Assembly: GCA_016715995.1 (NCBI GenBank)
Contig: JADJXF010000011.1
Coordinates: 257,759 to 321,758 of the forward strand
Direction of reading: 5' to 3'
DNA length: 64,000 bases
Source: Flavobacteriales bacterium
GTDB taxonomy: Bacteria; Bacteroidota; Bacteroidia; Flavobacteriales_F; PHOS-HE28
Below the pieces are notes generated by a model that ran no database searches, was not told the DNA's origin, and was given only the letters and a program-made list of their open reading frames with translations. The position numbers were made by a program, and so were the translations under genes. This document shows, piece by piece, positions 45,560 to 54,852 of the stretch (positions are counted from its first letter, which is position 1; each line of letters opens with the position of its first letter).

Positions 45560-47200
45560 CTAACCGATGATCTTGCCGTCCCACGGCAATCCCTTCTTGA
45601 AGCGGCTCTGGTCATGCTCGCGCCAGGGCCAGAGGATATCGGGTTCGTGCAGGGGCCAGATCTTGCAGGGCGTTGCCTTGCTGCCGCTCGCACCGATGAT
45701 GCCGTTCACGGCGCGGCGCGCGGCTTCGTTCGCACCTTCCATGGTGGCGAGGTCGGTGTTGGTCTGCACGTAATCCGAAGCGAGGAAGAGATTGGGGATC
45801 TGGGTGGAGGCTTGAGGCCTCAATTTCCAGGTGTCGATCAGGTTCACCAACAGCGGCTCCAGGTTATCTTCTATGATGCCCGTATTGTTGTTCGCCGCAA
45901 TGATGTCCGGATCGAGAAACCACCGGACGAGGTCGGCATCGCTGAGGATCTGCTGGCCATCCACGTTGAGGCTGGTCTTCAACTGCTCCCACACCTGGCG
46001 AGCCACTTCGGCGCGTGTGCACTGATTCGCCGGAACATGGTTCATGCCGTTGGTGGTCCAGTCGCTGATGTCCACCGAAAGGATGCCGTTCACTTTACCG
46101 TCGCCATAGTCGGCGAGCTTCACGCCGGTCCAAAACTGCGCCTGCGACACGGATGTGAGCGCCCACTCCGAATCGATGTAGATCGTGTGACCGTGATCGA
46201 TGGGCTCATCCTGTTTGAGATAGAACTGGATGCCGTTCATCCATTCCACGTTCTTTGCCAGTACGGGCAAGGAGACCAGTGCGGGATCGCCTCGCAGGAT
46301 CTGCGCATTGATCAGCGGCGCGATGCGCTCAATGGGCATGGCGCAGAGGTAGTAGTCGCCCGTGATCGTCGAGGTCACGCCGTTCTGCTCGATCGCCACT
46401 CCGGTGATCCTCGTTCCGTCGCAATTGATGCCATTCACCTGCGCGTTCATGATGTATTCCACACCGCGCGACTGCAGGTAATTGAGCCAGGGCAGGATCC
46501 ACACATCATCCGTGGGGCCGTTCAGCAGGCGGTCCGAACTGATGCCCGGCTCGGCGATGTCGAGGAACATCTGGAGAGTGATATCACCCATGGTGCGTGC
46601 GCTGGCCTTGTCAGCCTTGGCCGCCACAAGGGAGCGCGAGATACCGTGCCCGAAGAACTTCTGGTAAGCGGCGCTACGGTTGTCGGCGTCGATGAACTTC
46701 CACCAATTGATCAGCTCGTACTCGGCGATCCGTCGTTCCTGGCAGCTGGTGAGGATCTGCCAGAGCTTGCCACCGAAGAACTCGCAATCGTCGAGCGTCA
46801 AGCCCGTGTGAGAGCTCATAAAGCCCTTCAGGATCACCTTCAAGTCGTCGAACGTGCGCGGAAAGCGTGACACCGCGAGCACCGGTGGCAATCCGTATTG
46901 CGCCATCTCAATGCGCGTGGTCTCCACCAGATTGTCCACGCACCACCCCGAGCCATACGGTATGCGTGACATAGTATCGGGCAGGTGTTTGTAGAACCGC
47001 GGGAAGAAACGGAAGCCATGCTCACCGGGCAGGTCCTTGCGGCCATCGGTGCCGCTGCTAGGAATGGGGATGCTGCGCGCCTTGCCGCCCGGTACCGGCT
47101 TGTGCTCATACACGGTGACGTGGAAGCCGCGCTCGATCAGCTCGTGCGCGGCGCTCATGCCGGCAACGCCGCCGCCCAGGATGATGACATGCTTGGACAT
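45560..47200 (-). CDS. FAD-dependent hydroxysqualene dehydroxylase/desaturase-like protein
   Basis: 546 residues. N-terminal FAD fold MSKHVIILGGGVAGMSAAHE with ELIERGFHVTVYEHKPVPGG and KARS; then LPGEHGFRFFPRFYKHLPDT, a motif seen in HpnE-like and related amine oxidase flavoproteins; C-terminal IPNLFLASDYVQTNTDLATM plus EGANEAARRAVNGII closes the FAD domain. It lies 31 nt before the second oxidoreductase and 33 nt after the cyclase gene. Reaction unknown; assignment to the amine oxidase/desaturase superfamily is secure, the exact subfamily is not. Confidence 0.82.
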   Translation of the reverse strand: MSKHVIILGGGVAGMSAAHELIERGFHVTVYEHKPVPGGKARSIPIPSSGTDGRKDLPGEHGFRFFPRFYKHLPDTMSRIPYGSGWCVDNLVETTRIEMAQYGLPPVLAVSRFPRTFDDLKVILKGFMSSHTGLTLDDCEFFGGKLWQILTSCQERRIAEYELINWWKFIDADNRSAAYQKFFGHGISRSLVAAKADKASARTMGDITLQMFLDIAEPGISSDRLLNGPTDDVWILPWLNYLQSRGVEYIMNAQVNGINCDGTRITGVAIEQNGVTSTITGDYYLCAMPIERIAPLINAQILRGDPALVSLPVLAKNVEWMNGIQFYLKQDEPIDHGHTIYIDSEWALTSVSQAQFWTGVKLADYGDGKVNGILSVDISDWTTNGMNHVPANQCTRAEVARQVWEQLKTSLNVDGQQILSDADLVRWFLDPDIIAANNNTGIIEDNLEPLLVNLIDTWKLRPQASTQIPNLFLASDYVQTNTDLATMEGANEAARRAVNGIIGASGSKATPCKIWPLHEPDILWPWREHDQSRFKKGLPWDGKIIG

Positions 47201-47233
47201 GGGGTGGGGTCTTGTTTATCGTGCTGAGGCCAA

Positions 47234-50200
47234 CTACACGCGAACGAATTCCTTCAACACTTCGCCTGCTTCCGTCACATCGCGGCCATCGCGCGCCTCG
47301 GTGAACCACTCATGCACCTTGGCCAGCGTGTCCAGGTGGATCGGTGTTACACCGAGCCGCTTGCTCAGGCGTGTATGCCCAGTTGCCGCACGGATGAGCC
47401 ACAGGTTGTGTTCCAGTTCCAAGGCGACCTCGATCGCCCTCACCATGTTGGCCAATGCTTCCTCTTTCCTGTCAAGCACCACGAGCGCTTCGCCACGAAC
47501 ACGATGGAGCTCCGCTTCGTAGAGCCGTTCGCCGGTCTTTGCGATGATCTCAAGCCCTTCATCAAGGAACTTGAGCGCCTCAGAGGGGTTGCCGTCGAGC
47601 AAGTGGATCTCCGCGATGTGCAGATAGAAGCTCGGCACGGCCAGTTCAGCGCCCATCATGCGCCACATGGCGGCTGAACGTGTTGCCATCTCCAGGCCCT
47701 CCGCCACTTCGCCGCGGTGCGCCATGGCCCAGCCGAGGTTCACGCTCGCAGCGGCCACCCACCAGGGGAAGCCATGCTCCAGCGCGCTATCGAGGAATTC
47801 CTTGGAATACTCCTCAGTTCGCGCATAGTCGCGCAACGGTGGGACCATTTGCGACTTGCACGCGTGCAGGTAGTCGGTGGTCCATGGGTGCTCGAGCTCC
47901 TTCGCGCGCTTCTCGGCGATGACCACCTCCTTCATCGCCGTCTCTGGCCAGCCACGGACCGCGCGCAGCCAGAAACTGTGGCCGTATCCGGCCACATACG
48001 GATCCTCGCCATAGATCCATCCATGCTTCGCATGTGCGACAGGGTCGTATGCCGCGATCAGCCGCTCCAGCGCTGGAAGTGCGGCCCCATCCCCCATCCA
48101 AGCCAGGGCCGCGCCCACGGTGTAGAGCGCTTCGATCAAGAGCTCCGTATCTCCGCTGGCCTCGGCGGTGGCCTGCAATTGCCGCGCGAGCTCCAAGCCG
48201 ACATGATATTCTCCGCGTACCAAGCGGAATTTCACAAGGCCGTGCAGCACGGGGAAGATCTGCGGCGGATCGCCCATCACCCTGCAGAGGTCGCGCGCAC
48301 GGGTGAAGGCCTTCTCCACGTCCGGATGGCCGTAGCCCCATCGCTGCATATTGGCCAGGCCGAGGAAGGTCTGCGCCATCAGCTCACCGCCGAGTTTCTC
48401 CGCGCCATCGGGCAGCAAGGCGCTTTGTTCCACGGCTTTGGTGAGGTGGTTGATCGCCTCGGGCATCGCCGCACGGCCGATCGCCAACTGCCCGGCTTTC
48501 TGCCAGGCAGCCATCGCCTGTAAAGGCATCTCGGCCTCCGTGTAGTGGTGCGCGATCAATTCGGGGTGCGCATCCACGAGCGTGGCCTGACCGGCCTCGA
48601 ATGAGCCTGCGATGGCCTTATGGAACTCTCGGCGCGAGCTCTTCAGAAGCGAGTTGTATGCGGTATCCTGGATCAAGGCGTGCTTGAAGGTGTAGTGCGT
48701 GTCGGCCACTTCCTCGTGCTTGAAGACCAGTCCGGCATCCACCATGCGAGCAAGGTGCTTGGTGAGATCCTCGCGGTGCGGGCCGGGGATCGCCTCCATC
48801 ATACCGTAGGTGAATTCACGGCCGATGGTGGCGGCGAGCTGCGCCACGGGCTTGGCTTCCTTAAGGCGGTCAAGCCTCGCGGCGAGCGAATCCTGCAAGG
48901 TGGCGGGGATCGGCAGTTTCTCCAGCGGCGCCACCAGCTCGTAGCGATCGCCGGTCGCGCGTAGCATGTCGTTCTCGATCATCATGCGGGTGAGCTCTTC
49001 GAGGAAGAGCGGCACGCCATCGGTGCGGTCCACGATGTACTTCACCACCTCGTCCGGCAGCTTCTTCCCCTTCGCCGCTTTGCGGATGATGCCCTCGGCA
49101 TCCGTGCGCGGCAGGCCGGTGAGTTCGATGCGCGCGACATTCCCTTCCACTTTCCAGGGTGGAACGAACGAGGGGCGATGGCTGAGGAGCAGGAGGATGC
49201 GATGCCTGGCGATGCTCGTGATCACGCGATCGAGCAATTCGAGCGTGGAGGGATCAGCCCAATGCACGTCCTCCATCACGAAGAGAACCGGCTGCTGTTC
49301 AGCGCGCCTGATCAGGATGGAGACGCGCAGTTCGATGGTGCGCTCTTTCTGCTTCACCGGCGTGAGCTTCACGGGCACGTGCCCCGCGCTGAGCGGGATG
49401 GAGAGCAGCCCGGCAAGCAATGGCACCATGGTGGCGGTGTCCATGCCGTATTGCGCCAACCAGCCTTCGAGCTTCTGCATGCGCGCTTCGGGCCCATCGT
49501 CCTTGTGGAATTGCAGCACCACGCGCTCCAGGAAGTCGATCACGGGATAGAACGACGAGTTGATGTGGTATTGGGAGCAGCGCAGCTCGGTGAGCCATGC
49601 GCCGGCCTGTGCGGCCGCGAGCTCCTTCATGGCCAGCAGGATGCGCGACTTGCCCACGCCTGCTTCGCCGCCCACCACGGCCACCTGACCGGCGCCTTGG
49701 TCGGCCTTCTTCCATTGCTGCGTCAACTGCTCGATCTCCGCTGCGCGTCCGGTAAAGGGTGTGAGGTCGCCGATCACTTCGAGGCGCGTAGCAGCGGCGC
49801 GCTCCAGCAGCGCTTGATGGAGCCGCACGGGCTGCGCAATGCCCTTCAGCTCATGCTCGCCCAGGTCCTTGCAATCGAAGTAACGTTCCACCAGCTTGAA
49901 GGTGTCGCTGCTGATGGCCACGGTGTTGAGCGCGGCGGCTCCTTGGATGCGTGCGGCCAGGTTCGGCGTCTTGCCCACGATGCTGTCGGCCTCCAAGCCT
50001 TCGCCGCCCATGTCGCCCACCACCACCAGGCCTGTGTGCACGCCCACACGCACATCGGTGCGCACGCCGAAGCGCTTCTCGTACTTGGCGCTGTGGTTCC
50101 GCATGGCTTCCACGATGGCGATGCCCGCGCTCACGCCGCGCCGCGCGTCATCCTCGTGCGACTCGGGGTAGCCGAAGTAGGCCAGCACCCCGTCACCCAG

Positions 50201-50464
50201 GAATTTGGCCACATAGCCATCGTAGCGCTTCATCACCGAGTTGCAAAGGCTTTGGTAATCGCGCAGCACTTCGCGCAGGTCCTCGGGGTCGAGGCGCTCG
50301 CTCAATGGGGTCGATCCCGCCAGGTCGCTGAAGAGCACGGTGAGCTGTTTGCGCTCGGCGGGCTGGGCATGTGCTGCGGTGATACCGGCTGCCGTCTTGG
50401 CGCCGCAATTGGGGCAGAACTTGGCTTCAGCCGGCAAAGCACTACCGCACTGGTTACAGTTCAT
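47234..50464 (-). CDS. Zinc-ribbon/class III nucleotide cyclase/AAA-type NTPase/TPR signalling protein
   Basis: 1,076 residues in four parts. Residues 1-24 form a zinc ribbon (C3, C6, C17, C20). Residues 38-215 are a class III cyclase domain with metal-binding Asp47 (LFSDLAGST) and Asp91 (FLGDGVLAYFG) and the NxxxR pair in GKTPNLAARIQ (Asn168, Arg172). Residues about 238-600 are an NTPase with Walker A GGEAGVGKSR (265-274) and a Walker B-like VLFVMEDVHWADPSTLELLD. The remainder to 1,076 is TPR helical repeats. This layout occurs in bacterial cyclase/ATPase regulators; both metal aspartates are kept, so cAMP synthesis is plausible. First gene of an operon with two FAD enzymes. Confidence 0.9.
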   Translation of the reverse strand: MNCNQCGSALPAEAKFCPNCGAKTAAGITAAHAQPAERKQLTVLFSDLAGSTPLSERLDPEDLREVLRDYQSLCNSVMKRYDGYVAKFLGDGVLAYFGYPESHEDDARRGVSAGIAIVEAMRNHSAKYEKRFGVRTDVRVGVHTGLVVVGDMGGEGLEADSIVGKTPNLAARIQGAAALNTVAISSDTFKLVERYFDCKDLGEHELKGIAQPVRLHQALLERAAATRLEVIGDLTPFTGRAAEIEQLTQQWKKADQGAGQVAVVGGEAGVGKSRILLAMKELAAAQAGAWLTELRCSQYHINSSFYPVIDFLERVVLQFHKDDGPEARMQKLEGWLAQYGMDTATMVPLLAGLLSIPLSAGHVPVKLTPVKQKERTIELRVSILIRRAEQQPVLFVMEDVHWADPSTLELLDRVITSIARHRILLLLSHRPSFVPPWKVEGNVARIELTGLPRTDAEGIIRKAAKGKKLPDEVVKYIVDRTDGVPLFLEELTRMMIENDMLRATGDRYELVAPLEKLPIPATLQDSLAARLDRLKEAKPVAQLAATIGREFTYGMMEAIPGPHREDLTKHLARMVDAGLVFKHEEVADTHYTFKHALIQDTAYNSLLKSSRREFHKAIAGSFEAGQATLVDAHPELIAHHYTEAEMPLQAMAAWQKAGQLAIGRAAMPEAINHLTKAVEQSALLPDGAEKLGGELMAQTFLGLANMQRWGYGHPDVEKAFTRARDLCRVMGDPPQIFPVLHGLVKFRLVRGEYHVGLELARQLQATAEASGDTELLIEALYTVGAALAWMGDGAALPALERLIAAYDPVAHAKHGWIYGEDPYVAGYGHSFWLRAVRGWPETAMKEVVIAEKRAKELEHPWTTDYLHACKSQMVPPLRDYARTEEYSKEFLDSALEHGFPWWVAAASVNLGWAMAHRGEVAEGLEMATRSAAMWRMMGAELAVPSFYLHIAEIHLLDGNPSEALKFLDEGLEIIAKTGERLYEAELHRVRGEALVVLDRKEEALANMVRAIEVALELEHNLWLIRAATGHTRLSKRLGVTPIHLDTLAKVHEWFTEARDGRDVTEAGEVLKEFVRV

Positions 50465-50805
50465 GATCTCAGGTCTGGTTAGGTTGCCTAAGATAGACGT
50501 GGATGGGATATCCTCTTGGATACTTACGGATCAACACGCGGTTGGTGTTCTTCATCACCGGGTGGGTCGCACCTGAGCGTTGTGATGCGGCCTGCGGCCG
50601 ACCAAGGAACGCGACCGACATCTTGGAAAGAGACCATTACTTGCGCCTTGAAGACGTTGGGCGCCAGCGCGGACCGCGTGCGATCCCTAACAGCATGGTG
50701 GGTACAAGAAGGGTGGCAGCTACAAGGTGAGCCGCGTGATCAGTTACGATCATTGAGCATCCGGCGTGTCTCGTCTCATGCTTTGCTTTGCCAGTGACCG
50801 GCACG
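50465..50805. other. Intergenic region with dispersed element copy 3
   Basis: 341 nt between the divergent cyclase and GNAT genes. No promoter consensus was clear. The only recognisable content is the dispersed element at 50700-50756 and weak similarity upstream of it to the region before copy 2 (GGAACGCG near 50605 and 42768). Confidence 0.5.
50700..50756 (+). repeat. Dispersed intergenic element, copy 3
   Basis: GGCAGCTACAAGGTGAGCCG, CGTGATCAGTTACGATCATT, then GAGC. It aligns over about 40 nt with copy 2 and more loosely with copy 1, all in the same orientation relative to the window. One frame reads GGSYKVSRVISYDH and stops. Confidence 0.65.
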
Positions 50806-51294
50806 ATGCACATACCTATTTCACCGCCCCGCAGTAATCACGAATGGGACCAGTGCATCCAACTGTTGAAGCGCGTGTACGTCGGTGACGGTTACTCGAA
50901 CGCCGAGCGCGCCGAGGTCTTCATGCAGCGCGGGTCGTTCGAAGCAGGCGGAGAGATGTTACTGGCACGTGATGCCGAAGGTGTGGTGGTCGGTGCGGTG
51001 CTGCATCTTCATCCCAGCGGCCCTCTCGCGCAGGTGGCAAGAGATGGCGAGGCGGAATTCCGTGTGCTGGCCGTTGCGCCGGAGGCACGCGGCCACGGGA
51101 TCGGCGAGGCCTTGGTGACAGCGTGCGTGCAACGGGCGCAAGCAACCGGGGCGAAAGCGGTGGCATTGTGGTCGCAGCCCACCATGCCCGCGGCGCATCG
51201 CTTGTATGAACGCCTGGGTTTCGTGCGCGTGCCGGACCGTGACGAGGATGATCCGCGTGGCTTCAGGAGATTGGTGTTCCGGAAGGCACTTTGA
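50806..51294 (+). CDS. GNAT-family N-acetyltransferase
   Basis: 162 residues. Motif A for acetyl-CoA binding reads FRVLAVAPEARGHGIGEALV (the R/Q-x-x-G-x-G/A loop is ARGHGIG), and motif B is AAHRLYERLGFVRV. Start at ATG 50806; an in-frame TTG at 50788 adds six residues. Substrate cannot be inferred. Divergent from the cyclase operon. Confidence 0.88.
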   Translation: MHIPISPPRSNHEWDQCIQLLKRVYVGDGYSNAERAEVFMQRGSFEAGGEMLLARDAEGVVVGAVLHLHPSGPLAQVARDGEAEFRVLAVAPEARGHGIGEALVTACVQRAQATGAKAVALWSQPTMPAAHRLYERLGFVRVPDRDEDDPRGFRRLVFRKAL

Positions 51295-51303
51295 CCATGT
51301 AGA

Positions 51304-51750
51304 TCACCGCAGGCCTGTTGCCCGCTCTTCATCGATCCTCACGGCCTCAGCTAGAAGTTGCCGCAGCATCCGCTCATCCGTGGGTGTGACTTTCTGCAGA
51401 TCGCGCCAGTACACCTGTTTGCGCTGTCCTCGCTCCAGGTAGCCGGAAGGATCGACAAGGAGGTTGGCATGTGAGAACCCGAAGCGCACACCCTCGTAGG
51501 TCTTTTCGCCTCCCCAGAGCACCGATGCCGGCCATATGAAGCACACATCCCGGCGCAGCTTGTAAGCGAGGATGTTATAGGAGAGCCGCTCCTTCAGTTC
51601 CGGCGCTTCGCTGATGATGAACTCGCGCAGGCGTTCCATCAAGGCGCGCTCATCCGGTGGAAGGAAGTCGAATAGGTCCTGCACGGTGGCGGATCGGATC
51701 CCGCCGGAGAGGATCGCGGAAGGCTTGGTGCTCTCGCGCCGTTTTGCCAT
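51304..51750 (-). CDS. DUF1801 family protein
   Basis: 148 residues. The sequence TVQDLFDFLPPDERALMERL, REFIISEAPELKERLSYNIL and AYKLRRDVCFIWPA followed by RFGFSHANLLVDPSG matches the DUF1801 (YdhG-like) family of small cytoplasmic proteins with unknown function. The start MAKRREST at 51750 was chosen because residues upstream do not look like the family. Convergent with the GNAT gene (9 nt apart) and divergent from the dehydrogenase. Confidence 0.82.
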   Translation of the reverse strand: MAKRRESTKPSAILSGGIRSATVQDLFDFLPPDERALMERLREFIISEAPELKERLSYNILAYKLRRDVCFIWPASVLWGGEKTYEGVRFGFSHANLLVDPSGYLERGQRKQVYWRDLQKVTPTDERMLRQLLAEAVRIDEERATGLR

Positions 51751-51850
51751 TCCACAAAACTGCGATGATCGGATCACCCGCCCCTCACCTCCTGCAACCG
51801 CTCGACGGAATGGGTCGATGCCGCACGTCTTGAGTTCATTTGTTCGCCGT

Positions 51851-52813
51851 ATGAAGGCCATCGTATGCTCTCGCTTCGGCGCACCTGAGGATCTGCAATT
51901 GCGCGACGTCCCGGCACCTGTGCCAAAGGACGATCAAGTGCTGGTTCGCGTGCACGCCACAACAGTGAACGACTACGATTGGAGCATGGTCACGGGCAGG
52001 CCACGCATTTACCGCCTCTTCTTCGGGTTCTTCCGTCCGCGCCGACCCATACCGGGAATGGAACTCGCGGGCAAAGTGGAGGCGCTTGGTCCAAAGGCCA
52101 CGCGCTGGCGTGTTGGCGATGCGGTGTATGGCGATACATCGAACGGTGGCTTGGGCACCTTCGCGGAATTGGTGGCAGTGCCGGAGAGTGAATTGCGGCG
52201 CATTCCGCCGGGCTTGACTTTCGTCGAAGCTGCGGCTGTGCCGCATGCGTTGGAATTGGCCTACCAATCCGCTGTGGAGATCGGTAAGCTTAAGGATGGT
52301 GAGCGTGTGCTGATCAACGGCGGCGGCGGTGGAGTGGGAACCTTCGCACTACAATTGGCCAAGAGGCAGGGTTGCGTTGTTTGGGGCGTCGACACAGGCG
52401 AGAAACTCAAAGCGATGAATGCGATGGGCTTTGATCACGTGATCGACTACAAGAAACACGACTTCACTCAACTTGGTGAGCGCTTCGATATGGTGGTGGA
52501 TACGAGGACCAAACGCTCGGCAGGAGAACTAGCGCGAGCGTTGAAACCGAACGGCCGTTACGTAACGGTGGGGGGCGATCCTAGCCGATTGATCGCGCTG
52601 CTCTTCGCGCGATGGTTCGGTCGCCGCAACATGCATATCCTCGCCCTGAAGTCGAATAAGAACCTGGATGAACTGGCACCGTTGCTGAGCAGCGGCGTGC
52701 TGAAGCCGGTGATCGATGGGCCTTACGCGCTGGAGGATGCTCCGCGCTTGATCTGCTACTTCGGCGAGGGCAAGCACACGGGCAAGGTGGTGATGGAGGT
52801 CACAGGAGCGTAG
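51851..52813 (+). CDS. NAD(P)-dependent zinc-independent alcohol dehydrogenase/quinone reductase-like (MDR)
   Basis: 320 residues. The N-terminal GroES-like domain (MKAIVCSRFGAPEDLQLRDV, GMELAGKVEALGPKATRWRV) and the nucleotide-binding motif VLINGGGGGVGTFALQLAKR are typical of medium-chain reductases of the quinone oxidoreductase branch. Catalytic zinc cysteines are absent. A later VIDYKKHDFTQLGERFDMVV closes the Rossmann fold. It reduces or oxidises an unknown carbonyl or quinone. The start was placed at ATG 51851. Confidence 0.9.
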   Translation: MKAIVCSRFGAPEDLQLRDVPAPVPKDDQVLVRVHATTVNDYDWSMVTGRPRIYRLFFGFFRPRRPIPGMELAGKVEALGPKATRWRVGDAVYGDTSNGGLGTFAELVAVPESELRRIPPGLTFVEAAAVPHALELAYQSAVEIGKLKDGERVLINGGGGGVGTFALQLAKRQGCVVWGVDTGEKLKAMNAMGFDHVIDYKKHDFTQLGERFDMVVDTRTKRSAGELARALKPNGRYVTVGGDPSRLIALLFARWFGRRNMHILALKSNKNLDELAPLLSSGVLKPVIDGPYALEDAPRLICYFGEGKHTGKVVMEVTGA

Positions 52814-52838
52814 GCCACAACCTTCGCGTTCACGCTGG

Positions 52839-53651
52839 TCACCGGATCCTCCCGCCCACCAGCTTCTTGGTCACCAGCGGCGGCCGTTTGTCGCGCAGGA
52901 AGACATACCGCTCAGTTGTGCTCTCCTCTGCTGAGAATCGGTAGCCATCACCATCGTATGCGTTGATCCGATCGGCTTCGAGCAAGCGGTGCTGGATGAT
53001 GTAGCGGGCCATCGCTCCACGCTGGTTCTTCACATACGTCTGCAACGGCTTGTACGCACCGCCGACCTTGTCCTTGAATTCCGGCGTGATGATGCGGGCG
53101 TTCAGCCTCTGCGATCTAACAGCTTTGAAGTATTCACTGCTCGCGCAGTTGATCACCACATCGGACTTTGTGGCCTTGAGGTCGGCGTTCAAAGCCTCGG
53201 TGATGCGATCGTCCCAGTACGCATACAGGTCCTTCGCCTTGCCCACGCTAAAGGGTGTCCCCATCATCAGGCGGTAGTCCTGCATGAGGTCCAAGGGGCG
53301 CAGTACACCATACAGCCCGCTGAGGATGCGCAGGTGGCGCTGGGCGAATTGAAGATCTTCGCTGCTGAGGGTTCGTGCTTCGAGTCCACGATACACTTCA
53401 CCGTTGAAGGTGAACACCGCTGGACGAGCGTTCTTCGGCGTGAACGGCGTGGACCATTGCTCGTAGCGCTTGCGATTCAATTCGCCGAGTGAATCGCTGA
53501 GATCCATGAGCGCTGAGAGCTTCTTCGCGCTGAGGGTCCTGAGTTTGCTCACCAACGGAACGGCATGATCCAGCAACGCGGGCTGCGTGGTCTTCGAGAT
53601 TACGGGGGTCTCTTGCGCAAGGTCCTTGGCGGGGGAGAGCAATACGAGCAT
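52839..53651 (-). CDS. yaaA: Peroxide stress protein YaaA (DUF328)
   Basis: 270 residues starting MLVLLSPAKDLAQETPV, the hallmark of the family. Further conserved segments are FNGEVYRGLEARTLSSEDL, LRILSGLYGVLRPLDLMQDY, RLMMGTPF, VINCASSEYFKAV and the terminal RYVFLRDKR. In E. coli the protein lowers intracellular free iron during peroxide stress. Convergent with the dehydrogenase gene. ATG 53660 would add three residues. Confidence 0.95.
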   Translation of the reverse strand: MLVLLSPAKDLAQETPVISKTTQPALLDHAVPLVSKLRTLSAKKLSALMDLSDSLGELNRKRYEQWSTPFTPKNARPAVFTFNGEVYRGLEARTLSSEDLQFAQRHLRILSGLYGVLRPLDLMQDYRLMMGTPFSVGKAKDLYAYWDDRITEALNADLKATKSDVVINCASSEYFKAVRSQRLNARIITPEFKDKVGGAYKPLQTYVKNQRGAMARYIIQHRLLEADRINAYDGDGYRFSAEESTTERYVFLRDKRPPLVTKKLVGGRIR

Positions 53652-53822
53652 GTGGAACATCCCGCATCGGCGGGGCGGCCAAGTTAGAGTCGAGAGCTGC
53701 TGGACGGACCGCTTGCTGCGCTGGTACCGGCATGCGCACGCGTGATCATGGATCGCAGACACACCACGAACCGTAGGTCACACTGTACTACCGGGTGCTC
53801 TGGCGGCGATGATCTTTGGGGT

Positions 53823-54341
53823 ATGCTCATCCGATCACTGCTCTTCACGCTCGCTCTTATCGGCTTTGCGCAGGCCGGTTCAGCCCAGACCGACATGCGC
53901 TTCTTCGTCGGCACCTGGGATTTCAGGATCTGGGTGCCCGGCAACACCACGGAGCAGGCGGACCTCACTGGAACCTGGTACCTGGAGAGCGGGCTGGACA
54001 GCGCACTGGCGTTGGCGGGGCGCGTGGTGCTCAATGATGGCCCCAATGCGGTTGGTGGCGATTTCACCCGTGAGTTGATCGCCTTCGATGTGCACACCAA
54101 GTCATTCACGCGCACGAACGTAACGAACACCGGCGGCTACTACTTCTTCACCTCCACCGGCTGGGAGGGTGACCGGATCACTTGGACCGGCAGCCAGCAC
54201 AGCGCCACTGGCACCATCGAGCTACGCGAGGAGATCGAGCGCACCGGCCCGGATTCCTTCGATGCCGTCTTCTACCGCAAAGAGGGCGAGGCATGGGTTG
54301 TCCAGACGCGAGAGAAATTGCAGCGCACAGCGGAGCACTAA
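53823..54341 (+). CDS. Secreted lipocalin-like DUF1579-type protein
   Basis: 172 residues with a signal peptide (MLIRSLLFTLALIGFAQAGS, cleaved near AQT). The mature protein begins with the family-like MRFFVGTWDFRIWVPGN and alternates short beta-strands (GGYYFFTSTGWEGDRITWTG, ELREEIERTGPDSFDAVFYR), consistent with an eight-stranded barrel that binds small molecules. Its stop lies 4 nt before the convergent cupin stop. Function unknown. Confidence 0.78.
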   Translation: MLIRSLLFTLALIGFAQAGSAQTDMRFFVGTWDFRIWVPGNTTEQADLTGTWYLESGLDSALALAGRVVLNDGPNAVGGDFTRELIAFDVHTKSFTRTNVTNTGGYYFFTSTGWEGDRITWTGSQHSATGTIELREEIERTGPDSFDAVFYRKEGEAWVVQTREKLQRTAEH

Positions 54342-54345
54342 GCCT

Positions 54346-54807
54346 TCACATCAACGGCGGACCGATTGCGGGCATGTGGTTGGCCGCCGCAGCAGCACCG
54401 AGTTCTGCGATCATCCCAGGCGTAGGTGCAACGGGCGGTGGCAGCTCATCGCGCTCAGCCTTCCGCCACATGTCGCGCAGGAAGCGCTCGAAGTCTTCGC
54501 CCGTGGTCACGCTGAAGAATCGCCCACCGGCCGGGGACAACGACAGGAAGGTGTGCGGCGCGCCTTTCGGGATGAAGACCACGTCGCCGGGCTGGCGGGT
54601 GAATTCCACATCATTCAAGCGGAACCGGAACTCACCTTCAAGCAGGTGGAAGATCTCATCCTCGCGATCGTGGATGTGAAGGGGCGGCGATTCGCCCTTG
54701 CGCACGACGTGCTCGATGTAGGAGATGCGGTCAGCGCCATCGTCGCACGAGACGTGTATGCGGACCAGGGTGTTGAGGAACCAGTGCCAATCTCGAGCGG
54801 TGCTCAT
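54346..54807 (-). CDS. Cupin-domain protein
   Basis: 153 residues. Cupin motif 1 is GESPPLHIHDREDEIFHLLE (two His and one Glu ligand) and motif 2 is PGDVVFIPKGAPHTFLSL (His ligand). A C-terminal tail includes RDMWRKAERDELPPP. It resembles single-domain cupins such as quercetinase-like proteins. Divergent from the pirin gene, itself a cupin, 45 nt away, so the two may share control. Substrate unknown. Confidence 0.87.
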   Translation of the reverse strand: MSTARDWHWFLNTLVRIHVSCDDGADRISYIEHVVRKGESPPLHIHDREDEIFHLLEGEFRFRLNDVEFTRQPGDVVFIPKGAPHTFLSLSPAGGRFFSVTTGEDFERFLRDMWRKAERDELPPPVAPTPGMIAELGAAAAANHMPAIGPPLM

Positions 54808-54852
54808 GGGTCGGGGGCTTGTGGCGCTAATTTCACCACCAAATCCTTTCCT

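Noticed and set aside
45614..46870. 418-codon plus-strand frame opposite the FAD oxidoreductase
   Set aside because: Shadow of a gene with intact FAD motifs; no domain in the plus-strand translation.
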